A DNA stretch of 64,000 nt from Arthrobacter sp. 31Y. Its GTDB lineage: Bacteria > Actinomycetota > Actinomycetes > Actinomycetales > Micrococcaceae. The stretch lies in assembly GCF_000526335.1 (NCBI RefSeq), contig NZ_JAFW01000001.1, forward strand, positions 1,426,001 to 1,490,000, written 5' to 3'. Within the stretch, counting starts at the first letter, position 1; every line of letters starts with the position of its first letter. Below, piece by piece: positions 8,419-17,537 of this stretch. The notes under the pieces were generated by a model, which ran no database searches, was not told the origin of the DNA, and worked only from the letters and a program-made list of their open reading frames with translations. A program made the translations under genes and the position numbers.

Positions 8419-9126
8419 TTACTGACCGGGTGCTACGCGGTCATCCGGGATCATTGACCACAAGGTTGCCACACGTTCGGCACCTTCGGGTATCTGAGTG
8501 GGATCTTCAAGTTCGTACTCCCGCAAGACAGCGCGGATTCTGTCCAGAAGTTCCCTGCGCTGTGGGTTGGTCAGGTACAGCAGGTTGCTCGAGAGAACAA
8601 CCGCTGCCGGCTCTTCCCCCGTTTCCCCTCGTTGCCGACGTTCCCCGCGGGCTTTGGCGAAGGCGGAAGCCCTGCGTCGGAAGGCATCCAGCTCAAGGTC
8701 CACCACAGCTATTTCAGGACTGGCAACGCTGCCTCCTGAGATAGTGAAGTCTGTTCCAGCCGCCTTCCAGCGGCGTTCCCTGGCATCTCCAGCATTTTCC
8801 GCAGGCGCCACGATCCCCCACTTTTGAAGGGCCCGGAGGTGGTAGCTCATTGCACTGGGCGTCAGACCCGTTCTGGCAGCGAGTTCGGTGGCTGTGTGAC
8901 TGACCTGTGTGGCGTAGAGCTCAGAGATGACCTCGAGCCGGGCGGCATGCGCCAAGGCACGGATGGCCTTGGGATCGGTGATCTCAACAGTCTTCTCGGC
9001 ACGTTTCCGCCGGGGAACGTCTCCTGACGCTTGGGATGTTTCGTTGTTCACAGTCACTTCATCAGTGTAGTCAGGGTCACTTCCCGGAGGTCCGGCAGTT
9101 GACGAGCGCGCCGTGTCCCGGATCAC
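8419..9126 (-). CDS. ArsR-type winged-helix transcriptional regulator
   Basis: Cytosolic DNA-binding protein, 235 residues. The winged helix occupies about residues 50-120: DPKAIRALAHAARLEVISELY, then the recognition part TATELAARTGLTPSAMSYHLRALQKWGIV, typical of ArsR-like HTH_20 domains. No cysteine pair for metal sensing is visible, so it is not a classic metal sensor. The C-terminal half is charged and helical. The GTG start at 9126 overlaps the TGA of the methyltransferase (GTGA), which indicates coupled translation; internal GTG codons at 9057 or 9051 are alternatives that skip a poorly structured N-terminus. Target genes unknown. Confidence 0.82.
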   Translation of the reverse strand: MIRDTARSSTAGPPGSDPDYTDEVTVNNETSQASGDVPRRKRAEKTVEITDPKAIRALAHAARLEVISELYATQVSHTATELAARTGLTPSAMSYHLRALQKWGIVAPAENAGDARERRWKAAGTDFTISGGSVASPEIAVVDLELDAFRRRASAFAKARGERRQRGETGEEPAAVVLSSNLLYLTNPQRRELLDRIRAVLREYELEDPTQIPEGAERVATLWSMIPDDRVAPGQ

Positions 9127-10772
9127 TCGCTGACCTGCGCCGGGTCCGGAAGGAGGAATCCGTCCAGCACCAGGTTGGTGACATCGCGGATGAGGCCTTC
9201 ACGGAAAGCCTTCTCATCAAAGTCCTCGCCACCGCCAAGAAGCGAGACCAAGGCCGAGGCAATCTGCCGGACTGACAATTGGCCGTCGCAGGCGGAGACG
9301 AAACCGGCGAGTTCAGTGCTCAGCAAATTGGTCCTCCGGAGGCCAGCCCCTTGCCTGAGGAGGATGACTCCTGGATGAGCAGCTCCCGGACGCTGGTGCC
9401 GTTCCTCCGTGACGTCCTCGGCAACCACCATGTGCGCCGTCTCAATCGAGTGAGCCGCTATCCAGTCAGCCCGTTCCACAGCAACACCCAAGTGAGGTCC
9501 AATCGGTTGTTCGATTGGGTAAGTAATTTCCTCGAAGCGGTTGATGACGGCCCCGAGCGTTCGCTCCGGACGGCGCAGCCAGATCATGCCGAAGCCAATT
9601 CCTTCAACGTCCCTGGAAGCAAAATCATCCAGATAGGCTGCGTACGCTTCCTGGTATTGCCCATCCTCACGGTTCTGCGAAGCGTCCTGAAGCCAGGTCT
9701 CCGCGTATTGTTCAGGACCAACCTGTTCCCGTTGAATGAACCAGACGTCCAAACCTGCGTCCTTGAGCCATGCCTGGGGCCTGTCCTTCCAGTCCGAACC
9801 GGAGGTTATCTCCCAGTTGCCCAGCATTTGAGCTGTTCCGCCGGGCTCCAGGACCTCCGCGAGGGACTGCACAAGGGACGCCACGATGTCATCGCCGGGA
9901 AGACCGCCGTCGCGGTACGTGAACTGGTCCGACGACGATTCGCCGCTCGTTCGCGGAGTGATAACGAACGGCGGATTCGATACCACCAGGCCGAACTGCT
10001 CCCCTTTTACGGGTTCAAGCAGCGAGCCAAGCCGCAGGCTTACCCTGCCCTCCAGGTTCTCGGGGTCCAGCTCAAGTTCCGTGGCGTTCAGCAGAAGGTT
10101 GAAACGGGTAAAGGCGAGCGCCCTCTCGGAGATATCCGTGGCCGTCACGTGCTCGCAGTGATGGAGCAAATGAAACGTTTGGATACCGCAGCCTGTGCCC
10201 ACATCCAGCGCTCGTTTACTGTGCTTCCTGAACGTGGTTTGGACCAGCGTTGTGGAGGCACGGCCGATTCCCAGGACATGGTCATGCCTCAACACGCCCG
10301 GCTGCTGATGTGCTGCGAGGTCGCTGGCTACCCAGAGCTCCGCGCCGCCGCTGCCATCCGTGTTGGCGGCCCAGCCGTACGGGCGTAGGTCCGCTTTGGC
10401 CTTAACCGTCCCGGAATCCACAGTGACCAGCCCCAGCTCCGCGAGCCCCTCCGCACGGATACCGGGGAGGGCGGAATCGATGTCCGCCACGGACTGTGGA
10501 ACGGCGAGCAGCCAAAGACGAACAACCACCGCCGAAGACCGGACTACAGGGTCCTCGGAATTCATGAGCCGCTCACTGGCCAGGAGCGCGGGAATGAGCT
10601 GGTCCCTGCCAAGTGCCTCCGAGGCGGAAGCACCCAAAAGTTCAGCCACGCCGTCCACCGTGTAGGAGAGAGCACGAAGATCTGCGGCGAGCGCCGACAG
10701 CAGTTCGGGGAAGTCACTGCGGGGAGCATCGTCGGTGGTGCCGGAAGTAAAGGAGGAAGCGGTGTCAGTCAC
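9123..10772 (-). CDS. Class I SAM-dependent methyltransferase, PrmC/RsmC-like
   Basis: A 549-residue protein with an N-terminal helical domain (about 1-180), a class I methyltransferase fold and a C-terminal domain of about 150 residues. SAM motif I is ALDVGTGCGIQTFHLLHHC and motif IV is VVSNPPFVITPR; NPPF/Y is the hallmark of N6-adenine, N2-guanine and N5-glutamine methyltransferases. The substrate may be rRNA, tRNA, DNA or protein. The GTG at 10772 is selected as the residues before it are unlike a domain; the SD is weak. It is translationally coupled with the ArsR-type regulator downstream. Confidence 0.8.
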   Translation of the reverse strand: MTDTASSFTSGTTDDAPRSDFPELLSALAADLRALSYTVDGVAELLGASASEALGRDQLIPALLASERLMNSEDPVVRSSAVVVRLWLLAVPQSVADIDSALPGIRAEGLAELGLVTVDSGTVKAKADLRPYGWAANTDGSGGAELWVASDLAAHQQPGVLRHDHVLGIGRASTTLVQTTFRKHSKRALDVGTGCGIQTFHLLHHCEHVTATDISERALAFTRFNLLLNATELELDPENLEGRVSLRLGSLLEPVKGEQFGLVVSNPPFVITPRTSGESSSDQFTYRDGGLPGDDIVASLVQSLAEVLEPGGTAQMLGNWEITSGSDWKDRPQAWLKDAGLDVWFIQREQVGPEQYAETWLQDASQNREDGQYQEAYAAYLDDFASRDVEGIGFGMIWLRRPERTLGAVINRFEEITYPIEQPIGPHLGVAVERADWIAAHSIETAHMVVAEDVTEERHQRPGAAHPGVILLRQGAGLRRTNLLSTELAGFVSACDGQLSVRQIASALVSLLGGGEDFDEKAFREGLIRDVTNLVLDGFLLPDPAQVSE

Positions 10773-10900
10773 CTTGCAAGTGTAGGGGCGGCACGCCGTC
10801 CTCCGGGATGCTGAACCTGCTCTATGTGGACAATCGGGAAAGGTGGACAAGCGGGAGCGGTGGACAAACTCCCCCATGGGAACCCGGTAGCGTTGGATGC

Positions 10901-11344
10901 ATGCTCAACTCCTCCTCCACAAGGCGCCGTGCGGGCCTTGTTGCCATCACAGCCGCGGCCTTGCTGGGAGTCAGCGGCTGCCAGGCACCGGTCAACATCG
11001 AAAACGCCGACGTTCCTGCCTGGAAGGAAAAGGTCCTCCCCTCGGCGAGCGGCGTGGTGTTGGAGGATTCCGGAAAAATCCTCAACCGGGACCCGTTGGT
11101 CAAGGAAACCCCCAACGTTCCGGCCGGTAGCTACACACTCACCATGGCTTGCGATGGTGGGGGCAAAGCCTATTTTGCGGTTTCTTTGGGCGGCAACAAG
11201 ATTGCGGACGCGGCCGCAGCCTGTAATGGCAGCCTTGACGTGGTGAAGATCAAAGTGCCTGGGGCCGGTGCTTTCAGCATCTCCACCAGCAGTGTCGATG
11301 CCCCGCTGATCTTCGCCTACCACGTGGTCCCGGCAGCCGCTTAG
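10901..11344 (+). CDS. Putative lipoprotein, paralogue of the next gene
   Basis: A 147-residue exported protein. The signal peptide has basic residues (RRRAG), a hydrophobic stretch and the lipobox GVSGC with cysteine near residue 25. The mature part ends in a module with the pattern P-x-G-[ST]-Y-x-x-T-x-A-C, then FxVxLGxxK-[IL]-x-D, a second cysteine and a C-terminal FAYxV. The same module occurs in the next gene, so the two cysteines likely form a disulfide in a small beta domain outside the membrane. Function unknown. The ATG at 10901 is chosen as it starts directly at the signal peptide. Confidence 0.75.
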   Translation: MLNSSSTRRRAGLVAITAAALLGVSGCQAPVNIENADVPAWKEKVLPSASGVVLEDSGKILNRDPLVKETPNVPAGSYTLTMACDGGGKAYFAVSLGGNKIADAAAACNGSLDVVKIKVPGAGAFSISTSSVDAPLIFAYHVVPAAA

Positions 11345-11408
11345 GCCCCCTGCTGGTCCCATCCTGACAACCCTTTGGCCAGCGGCTATATGGGCGTAAA
11401 GTCAGTCC

Positions 11409-11939
11409 ATGGGCAGCAAGGCAGCTCGCTCGGTGATGCAACAGCGGCCGGCGAGGGCCGCCGTCGTAATCCTTATTGCGCTGAGCGGCAGTCTGACGGC
11501 ATGCGAATACACCTATGACGAGGACGGAAGGCCGGAGCCCAGCCCCACTTCCAGTGCCGGCAATGTAATTCTTCCGCCGGATCCGGCGTTGGAGGAAACA
11601 GTAACCGGCGAGGCGCTCGACGAGTGGGCCAAACTGTCGTTGCCCGAATCCCAAGGACAGTCTTTCTACTCAAGCAGCGGCTATCTCAACCCCGGCGAGG
11701 CCAAGTCTGAGCAGACGGTGCAGTTGCCCGGCGGGACGTACGCGGTGACGCTGGCCTGCCGCGGCACACGACGCGTGACCTTCAGCGTCGCATTGGGCGA
11801 GTCCAAGCTTGTGGACCTGACACTGGGGTGCGCCAACGCGCGCGTGAGCGTGGTCCAGTTGGAAAAGGACGCCATACTTTCCATCACTGTGGGCTCCAGA
11901 TCGGACGCCAACTTCGCCTATAGGGTGAGCCGGCTCTGA
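11409..11939 (+). CDS. Putative lipoprotein, paralogue of the preceding gene
   Basis: A 176-residue exported protein with signal peptide (RPARAAVVILIALSGS) and lipobox SLTAC. After the acylated cysteine comes an acidic, proline-rich linker (DEDGRPEPSPTSS) and then the same C-terminal module as its neighbour: LPGGTYAVTLAC, FSVALGESKLVDL, a second cysteine and NFAYRVSRL. Separated from the first paralogue by 64 nt and in the same direction, it probably arose by tandem duplication. Function unknown. It faces trhO with an 8-nt gap between stops. Confidence 0.75.
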   Translation: MGSKAARSVMQQRPARAAVVILIALSGSLTACEYTYDEDGRPEPSPTSSAGNVILPPDPALEETVTGEALDEWAKLSLPESQGQSFYSSSGYLNPGEAKSEQTVQLPGGTYAVTLACRGTRRVTFSVALGESKLVDLTLGCANARVSVVQLEKDAILSITVGSRSDANFAYRVSRL

Positions 11940-11947
11940 CCCAAGCC

Positions 11948-12844
11948 TCAGGCGGCTTCGCAGCCTCCGGGGCAGCGGAGCGTTTCAGGGCTGGAGGCAC
12001 ATTCCGCGCAGTAGAGGGTCAAAGTACGGCAACTGAGGTTGGAGCAGTTCTCGAACTTGTTGGTGGGTGCAGCGCAGCGGACGCATTCACCAATTGTTCT
12101 GGCTTCCTCGCTGAACTCGACGTGCATGCGCTTGTCGAAGACGTAGAGCGAGCCTTCCCACAGGCCCTTGTCCTTGAACGTCTCGCCGTAGCGGACAATC
12201 CCGCCGTCCAATTGGTACACCTCTTTAAAGCCCCTGTTGACCATCAGGCTGGACAGCACTTCACAGCGGATTCCGCCCGTGCAGTACGTGACTATGGGCT
12301 TGTCCTTGAGGTCGTCGTACTTGCCGGAATCGAGTTCCTTGATGAAGTCGTGGGTGGTGTCGACGTCCGGGACGATTGCGTCCTTGAACTTACCGATTTG
12401 GGCTTCGAACGCATTGCGGCCGTCGAAGAACACCACGTCTTCGCCGTTGGTCTTTTTGGCATCCACCAGTGCGTGGAGTTCATCTGGTTGGAGGTGCTTA
12501 CCGCCGCCCACCACGCCGTTCGCGTCCACTTTCAGCTCACCGGGTGCTCCGAACGACACGATCTCGTCGCGGACCTTGACGCTGAGGCGCGGGAAATCGG
12601 CGGCGCCTCCCTCCGACCATTTGAAGTCGATGTCATGAAAACCCTTGTATTCACGGGTGGTCTTCACGTACTGCTTCATGTTGTTGAGCTCGCCGCCCAC
12701 CGTGGCGTTGATGCCGTCCTTCGATATGAGGATCCGGCCGGTCAGACCCAGCTTTTCGCACAGGGCGCGCTGCCATAGACGCACGGCGTCGGGGTCGGCG
12801 ATCGGGGTAAAGCCATAGAAGAGCACAATTCGGTTCAAAGCCAC
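11948..12844 (-). CDS. trhO: tRNA uridine(34) hydroxylase, rhodanese family
   Basis: Matches the UPF0176/TrhO family, which makes 5-hydroxyuridine at the wobble position of some tRNAs. An N-terminal acylphosphatase-like region ([10 protein letters not shown] to GGELNNM) is followed by a rhodanese domain with the catalytic cysteine in [15 protein letters not shown], and the C-terminus has a cysteine-rich tail ([26 protein letters not shown]) that probably binds zinc. The 298-residue length is normal. Monocistronic by spacing. Confidence 0.92.
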   Translation of the reverse strand: MALNRIVLFYGFTPIADPDAVRLWQRALCEKLGLTGRILISKDGINATVGGELNNMKQYVKTTREYKGFHDIDFKWSEGGAADFPRLSVKVRDEIVSFGAPGELKVDANGVVGGGKHLQPDELHALVDAKKTNGEDVVFFDGRNAFEAQIGKFKDAIVPDVDTTHDFIKELDSGKYDDLKDKPIVTYCTGGIRCEVLSSLMVNRGFKEVYQLDGGIVRYGETFKDKGLWEGSLYVFDKRMHVEFSEEARTIGECVRCAAPTNKFENCSNLSCRTLTLYCAECASSPETLRCPGGCEAA

Positions 12845-13004
12845 TACTAAAGGGTACTTGGTGCAGTAAAATCCTCGCTTGCCGGCCGGGTTCCAGGCAG
12901 GTTTTCCTGCGGGACCACCTGCGGGAAGTCACAATTCCATAAGCAACCACCGCCGGGCTGACGTGGCTCTGTTGCTTCATGGTGCGCTGGCATACTCTCT
13001 CTAC

Positions 13005-13697
13005 ATGAGTCCAGACGCCTTGGTTGAAGACATTGCGCACCTCTTGGAAGTCTGGGTGGCCGGCTGGTCCGGCTGCCGCGGCTATGAACTAAGCCAAGAA
13101 GGCCGCTTCCCCGCCGCACTTCGCGCCGACAAAACCGGGGACTGGGAGTATTTCGCCCATGATCCCTCAGACGACGAGTTCGCCGCCTTGGCCAGCAAGA
13201 CGGCAGAAGCCCCCACCCGGATCCTGACGGTCCTCACCAACGATGTCCAACGGTACAAATACCTCGCTGAACAGCGCGGACTCACCGTGACCTCCGCGTC
13301 CCAGACCATGATGATTGTGGACATGGAAACTCAGGATGCCGAGGATCCGTGGCTCCCTGACGACGATCTGGAGCTGGCTACCTCGGAATCCAACGGTGTC
13401 CATTACGCGGTGGTCCATTCCGGCGAGCAGGTAGCTGCCAGCGGCCGGGTGTACGTGGTCAACGGCACGGCAATCTTCGACAAGATCGTTACCGAACCTG
13501 ATTTTCAACGCCGCGGCCTGGGCAGTTTCATCATGAAGGCGCTGGCGGCGCAGGCTTTCGCGCACGATGTGGAGAACGGCCTGCTCCTGGCATCCTTGGA
13601 CGGCCAAAAGCTCTACTCCCATCTGGGATGGGACGTAGTGGGCCACGTCCTCATGATGTCCAGCGGAACTGAAGGATCAGACCTCTCAGGAGCATAA
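13005..13697 (+). CDS. GNAT family N-acetyltransferase
   Basis: A 230-residue cytosolic protein. The C-terminal half has the GNAT acetyl-CoA site: VVNGTAIFDKIVTEPDFQRRGLGSFIMKAL, with R-R-G-L-G as the pyrophosphate-binding motif A (Q/RxxGxG/A), followed by SLDGQKLYSHLGWDVVG as motif B. The N-terminal half (about 1-100) is not recognisable and may set the substrate, which is unknown. The ATG at 13005 is used; the open frame extends upstream only into sequence between divergent genes. Confidence 0.85.
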   Translation: MSPDALVEDIAHLLEVWVAGWSGCRGYELSQEGRFPAALRADKTGDWEYFAHDPSDDEFAALASKTAEAPTRILTVLTNDVQRYKYLAEQRGLTVTSASQTMMIVDMETQDAEDPWLPDDDLELATSESNGVHYAVVHSGEQVAASGRVYVVNGTAIFDKIVTEPDFQRRGLGSFIMKALAAQAFAHDVENGLLLASLDGQKLYSHLGWDVVGHVLMMSSGTEGSDLSGA

Positions 13698-13722
13698 GAA
13701 CTCCCGTCTCAAATCAATGCCC

Positions 13723-13750
13723 GACGGCGGCGCCCCACGGTGCCGCCGTC
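13723..13750 (+). terminator. Hairpin after the GNAT gene
   Basis: The 12-nt arms 13723-13734 and 13739-13750 pair at 11 of 12 positions with a 4-nt loop, very GC-rich, placed 25 nt after the GNAT stop and 30 nt before the helicase start. No T-run follows. Confidence 0.5.
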
Positions 13751-13780
13751 GGCGTCCCCGCACAGTGACAGAATGATTCG

Positions 13781-16123
13781 GTGGCTGCACCGAATTCATT
13801 GATCTCCTTGCTGGGCCGGACACCGGACCCTGAGCAGCTGCGCCATGTCCACACCATCCCTGCCCGGAAAGCGGTCCACGAGCCCTGGCCAGGTTGGGTC
13901 CACCCGGATGTTCTGGCGGCCTACGGTACCTTGGGCATCCACGAACCGTACCGGCACCAGATCCAGGCGGCAGACCTCGCCCATTCCGGACAGCATGTTG
14001 TCATCGCCACGGGAACTGCTTCCGGAAAGTCGCTCGCCTACCAGTTGCCCGCGTTGGATGCGATACACCGTTCCGAGCTGCGGGTCCTCTCGGATCCCGG
14101 CAAAATCCACGACGACGGCGCCGTCACGTTGTATTTGTCCCCCACCAAAGCCCTGGCAGCAGACCAGCTCGCAGCGATCCGTTCGCTGAAGTTGCCCACG
14201 GTCCGGGCAGAAACCTATGACGGCGATACTGATGTCTCGTCCCGGCGTTGGATCCGTGACCACGCCAACTTCATCTTGGCCAACCCGGACATGCTGCACT
14301 TCGGCATCCTTCCCAACCACACGTGGTGGGCCCGGTTCTTCCGGCGGCTGCGTTACGTGATCGTGGACGAAGCACATAGTTATCGCGGCGTGTTCGGCTC
14401 GCACGTGGCCAACCTGATGCGACGACTCCGCCGGATCTGCGCTTACTACGGCGCAGGGACCTCCTTTCCGGAGCCTGTATTCATTGCCGCTTCGGCCACA
14501 GCCTCGGATCCGGGGGTTTCCTTTGGTCGGCTCATCGGCGCTCCCGTCCGGGAAGTCTCCGAAGACTGCTCGCCGCACGGTTCCACCACGGTGGCGTTCT
14601 GGGAGCCAGCCCTCACGGACGTCAAAGGTGAGAACGGTGCCAAACAGCGGAGGACGGCCGTAGCTGAAACAGCGGACATCCTGGCGAACCTCGTCTCTTC
14701 CTGTGTCAGGACCATCGCGTTCATCAAGTCGCGTCGCGGCGCCGAGTCCATTGCGTCCATCACCAAGAGACTGCTGGACGAAGTGGATCCCAGTCTTCCC
14801 GGGCGGGTGGCCGCCTACCGGTCCGGGTATCTGCCCGAGGAACGGCGGGCGTTGGAACAAGCTTTGAGATCCGGCCAGCTGCTGGGGGTTTCCAGCACAT
14901 CCGCCTTGGAACTTGGCATCGATATTTCGGGTCTTGATGCCGTGCTGGTAGCAGGATGGCCCGGCACCCGGGCCTCCCTCTTTCAGCAGATCGGCCGCGC
15001 AGGACGAGCGGGGCAGGACGCCATAGCCGCCTTCGTGGCAAGTGACGATCCCCTGGATACGTACTTGGTGAATCACCCGGAAGCGATCTTTGATGTGTCC
15101 GTGGAAGCCACCGTCTTCGATCCTGGTAATCCCTATGTCCTTGGACCCCACCTGTGCGCGGCGGCGGCCGAGTTGCCGATCGGCCCGGCGGAGCTCGATC
15201 TTTTCGGCCCCACCGCCGAAGGGCTCCTTGACCGTTTGGTCATTCAGGGATACCTGCGGAAGCGGCCCGCGGGTTGGTTCTGGACGCACCCGGAGAGCGC
15301 TGCCGGAATGGTGAACCTCCGGGCTGACGGAGGTGGGCCCGTGAGCATCGTCGATGCCGAAACAGGCTCGCTCCTGGGAACCATGGATTCGCCACAAACC
15401 CACTATCAAGCCCACACGGGTGCCATCTATGTCCACCAAGGTGACAGCTATCTGGTGGAGGACCTCAACGAAACCGATCACTGCGTCATGGTGCGCCGGG
15501 TAAATCCTGACTTCTACACCACAGCCCGGGATGTAACCCAGATCGAAGTCCTTGAAACTTCGCGCTCGGTCCAGTGGGGTGACATCACCGTGCACTTCGG
15601 TGACGTCAAAGTAACCACCCAAGTGGTCTCCTTCCAACGCAAGGCCTTGATTTCCAACGAGATCCTCGGCGAAGAACCCCTCGATTTGGGAGCCAGGGAC
15701 CTGTTTACCAAGGCCGTCTGGTTTGTGGTGGACAACCGTTCCCTGCACGGTGCCGGACTGGTGGAAGCGGAGTTCCCCGGGGCTCTGCATGCGGCTGAAC
15801 ATGCTGCAATCGGACTCCTCCCTTTGGTGGCTTCCAGCGACCGCTGGGATATCGGCGGGGTATCCACTGCCCTGCATGCCGACACCGGGGTTCCAACGAT
15901 CTTCGTTTACGACGGCCATCCCGGTGGTGCCGGGTTCGCTGAGCGAGGTTTTGAGAAGGCCAAGATATGGCTGACGGCTACCCGGGAAGCCATCAAGGCC
16001 TGTGAGTGTGAAGCCGGCTGCCCGTCCTGTGTTCAGTCCCCTAAATGCGGCAACAAGAACAACCCGTTGGACAAGGCAGCCGCCATCACCCTCCTTGATG
16101 TTTTGTTGAAGGACGCCAGCTAG
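13781..16123 (+). CDS. DEAD/DEAH-box helicase with DUF1998 domain (Tad-neighbourhood helicase)
   Basis: Superfamily 2 helicase of 780 residues. Visible motifs are the Q-type region YRHQIQAAD, Walker A ATGTASGKSLAYQLP, motif II VDEAHSYRG, motif III SATAS, and motif VI QQIGRAGRAGQ. The C-terminal DUF1998 part has four cysteines (CECEAGCPSCVQSPKCGNKN), as in MrfA-like repair helicases with a zinc site. This family is regularly found next to Tad genes in actinobacteria, here convergent with them, but no functional link is proven; DNA repair is the better guess. GTG start at 13781. Confidence 0.92.
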   Translation: MAAPNSLISLLGRTPDPEQLRHVHTIPARKAVHEPWPGWVHPDVLAAYGTLGIHEPYRHQIQAADLAHSGQHVVIATGTASGKSLAYQLPALDAIHRSELRVLSDPGKIHDDGAVTLYLSPTKALAADQLAAIRSLKLPTVRAETYDGDTDVSSRRWIRDHANFILANPDMLHFGILPNHTWWARFFRRLRYVIVDEAHSYRGVFGSHVANLMRRLRRICAYYGAGTSFPEPVFIAASATASDPGVSFGRLIGAPVREVSEDCSPHGSTTVAFWEPALTDVKGENGAKQRRTAVAETADILANLVSSCVRTIAFIKSRRGAESIASITKRLLDEVDPSLPGRVAAYRSGYLPEERRALEQALRSGQLLGVSSTSALELGIDISGLDAVLVAGWPGTRASLFQQIGRAGRAGQDAIAAFVASDDPLDTYLVNHPEAIFDVSVEATVFDPGNPYVLGPHLCAAAAELPIGPAELDLFGPTAEGLLDRLVIQGYLRKRPAGWFWTHPESAAGMVNLRADGGGPVSIVDAETGSLLGTMDSPQTHYQAHTGAIYVHQGDSYLVEDLNETDHCVMVRRVNPDFYTTARDVTQIEVLETSRSVQWGDITVHFGDVKVTTQVVSFQRKALISNEILGEEPLDLGARDLFTKAVWFVVDNRSLHGAGLVEAEFPGALHAAEHAAIGLLPLVASSDRWDIGGVSTALHADTGVPTIFVYDGHPGGAGFAERGFEKAKIWLTATREAIKACECEAGCPSCVQSPKCGNKNNPLDKAAAITLLDVLLKDAS

Positions 16124-16190
16124 CCAAGAGTGGCAGTGAACACAGCCATCACCAGGCCTTTCCTGCACTAATCGGTCCGGTATGTGTCGC

Positions 16191-16553
16191 CTACGGAGGA
16201 GGCCCGGCCCGTGCGCGGCCAGTGGCAACGCCCCACTGGAAGGGATGAGCCAGCTCCGTTTCAACCTCCACCACGTCCCCGCCGGCCACCGTGCAGGACG
16301 TGATCTTTGCATCGTGTTTCCCCGCCACGCCTGCTGCCACCGCGCAGGGCTCACCGGAAGTAAGCCCCCTCGCAGAATCTGCGGCAGCAAGGGCTGCCAG
16401 GTCGGCCGCCGACGCGGCCCGGGATGCCATCACTGCGGCCTGCGCCAGTAGGAGCAGGCCGAGTATCAGCGCCATGACCACGGCGCCCAAGGCCAGTGCG
16501 AGCACGGTGCCGGCGCCGCGTTCGTCCTGGACGTTTGGCTGGAGCGTCGTCAC
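16191..16553 (-). CDS. TadE/TadG-like pseudopilin, last gene of the tad operon
   Basis: A 120-residue protein with the Rv3654c-type layout: short N-terminus with DERGAGTVLALALG, one hydrophobic helix and then the TadG-like segment ASAADLAALAAADSARG. Two cysteines (EPCAVAAG, TSCTVAGG) may form a disulfide outside the membrane. The GTG at 16553 overlaps the TGA of the upstream TadE gene (GTGA); the longer frame from 16658 is not used. Expected to be a minor pseudopilin or assembly protein of the Flp-type secretion machine. Convergent with the helicase. Confidence 0.85.
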   Translation of the reverse strand: MTTLQPNVQDERGAGTVLALALGAVVMALILGLLLLAQAAVMASRAASAADLAALAAADSARGLTSGEPCAVAAGVAGKHDAKITSCTVAGGDVVEVETELAHPFQWGVATGRARAGPPP

Positions 16554-16936
16554 GGGGTGCCCACTTCTGTCCGTGCGGATGCCGAGGCCTTCAACGTCCA
16601 GGGGATCAGCGGTCCCAGGGCGCCGCCTACTGGCGAGGAAGCAGTTACTGTGACCCACTCGCCGTCGCCGGTAAGCGAGGAAGCAACGCTCTCCCCAGCA
16701 AGTCGTTTGACGATCCCGTCCACCGAGCCGGCGTCCTCGCCCCGGGCCGACGCGCGTGCTCCCGCCCTCGCCGCCTCCTCCAGCCGGAGTTGGGTGATGC
16801 CCGCAGCGCCGCCTGCCAACAGGAATGCCAGGAGCAACACAACGGCCGGCAAGGCCACTGCAAACTCCGCAGTCACAGCACCCCTTTCCCTCTCATGCCG
16901 GGACGCTCTCCCGCGGGCAGGCAGCAGACCGGTCAT
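16550..16936 (-). CDS. TadE-like pseudopilin
   Basis: A 128-residue protein with the TadE signature: basic N-terminus, then RGAVTAEFAVALPAVVLLLAFLLAG, where G-A-V-T-A-E-F matches the prepilin-peptidase-like cleavage region with glutamate at +5, and one membrane helix. The remainder is a small extracellular domain (LEEAARAGARASARGED to the end). The ATG at 16936 overlaps the upstream stop (ATGA). Likely a minor pilin that supports Flp pilus assembly. Confidence 0.88.
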   Translation of the reverse strand: MTGLLPARGRASRHERERGAVTAEFAVALPAVVLLLAFLLAGGAAGITQLRLEEAARAGARASARGEDAGSVDGIVKRLAGESVASSLTGDGEWVTVTASSPVGGALGPLIPWTLKASASARTEVGTP

Positions 16937-17376
16937 GGCAGGGACAACGCCGTACGGATCAGGTTGAGCAGGAAACCGCGGACCTCTTCGCTCCGAAGAA
17001 TGACCACAAGCAATCCCGCCAGCCCAACGGCAGCAAGGGTGGCAATAGCGTACTCGGCGGTGGCCATGCCCACTTCCGAGCCCATCAGCTTTGTCCGTGC
17101 GCTTGCCGTTGTCCATGTTCTTGTCCAGAAGCCATCGTCCTCAAGTCCCCCGTCGTCGGACTCCGCAAGTTCCTCATGGTCAGACCCCATCTGCCAGACG
17201 TCGTCCTCAAGATCGAATCGCTCGAGCTCGTTATGTTCGAGCTCGTACTCCGAGAGTTCGAACTGTTCGTTTGTCACCGGCTCCCCGGAGTGAGTCTCAG
17301 GGACTTCAACGGGCGCCGGCCGATCCCGGGCCACGTCACTGAGAAGGCCAGGAAGTGTGGTGGACAGTGTTTTCAT
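16933..17376 (-). CDS. DUF4244 Flp-pilin-like protein with long acidic leader
   Basis: A 147-residue protein. Its C-terminal 55 residues are the DUF4244 pilin-like segment, SEVGMATAEYAIATLAAVGLAG with one membrane helix; G-M-A-T-A-E-Y looks like a prepilin peptidase site with glutamate at +5. In front lies an unusual acidic stretch at about residues 25-90, rich in Glu/Asp with ELSEYELEHNELERFDLEDD and EELAESDDGGLEDD. As I recall the family, most members are much shorter, so the leader looks added. The ATG at 17376 has GAAAGGAAA about 10 nt upstream. Probably the major pilin of this system. A 161-nt gap separates it from tadC. Confidence 0.82.
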   Translation of the reverse strand: MKTLSTTLPGLLSDVARDRPAPVEVPETHSGEPVTNEQFELSEYELEHNELERFDLEDDVWQMGSDHEELAESDDGGLEDDGFWTRTWTTASARTKLMGSEVGMATAEYAIATLAAVGLAGLLVVILRSEEVRGFLLNLIRTALSLP

Positions 17377-17537
17377 GGTGGATTTTCCTTTCAAGAAGCG
17401 CCAGCTCTCTGCCGACAGAACCGACTCTTCCGTGGTCCGGAGACGCCTGGAAGAAGGCGATCTCCGCAAGTGGATAACCCCTCCGCTCCGGCTGGGTGTG
17501 GAGGAATGGTTGTGGCCGCGGAGGCCTTCTCCACGTC

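Noticed and set aside
13796..16390. Open frame of 864 codons opposite the helicase gene
   Set aside because: It mirrors the helicase codons, has no family resemblance and is explained by high GC in the opposite frame.
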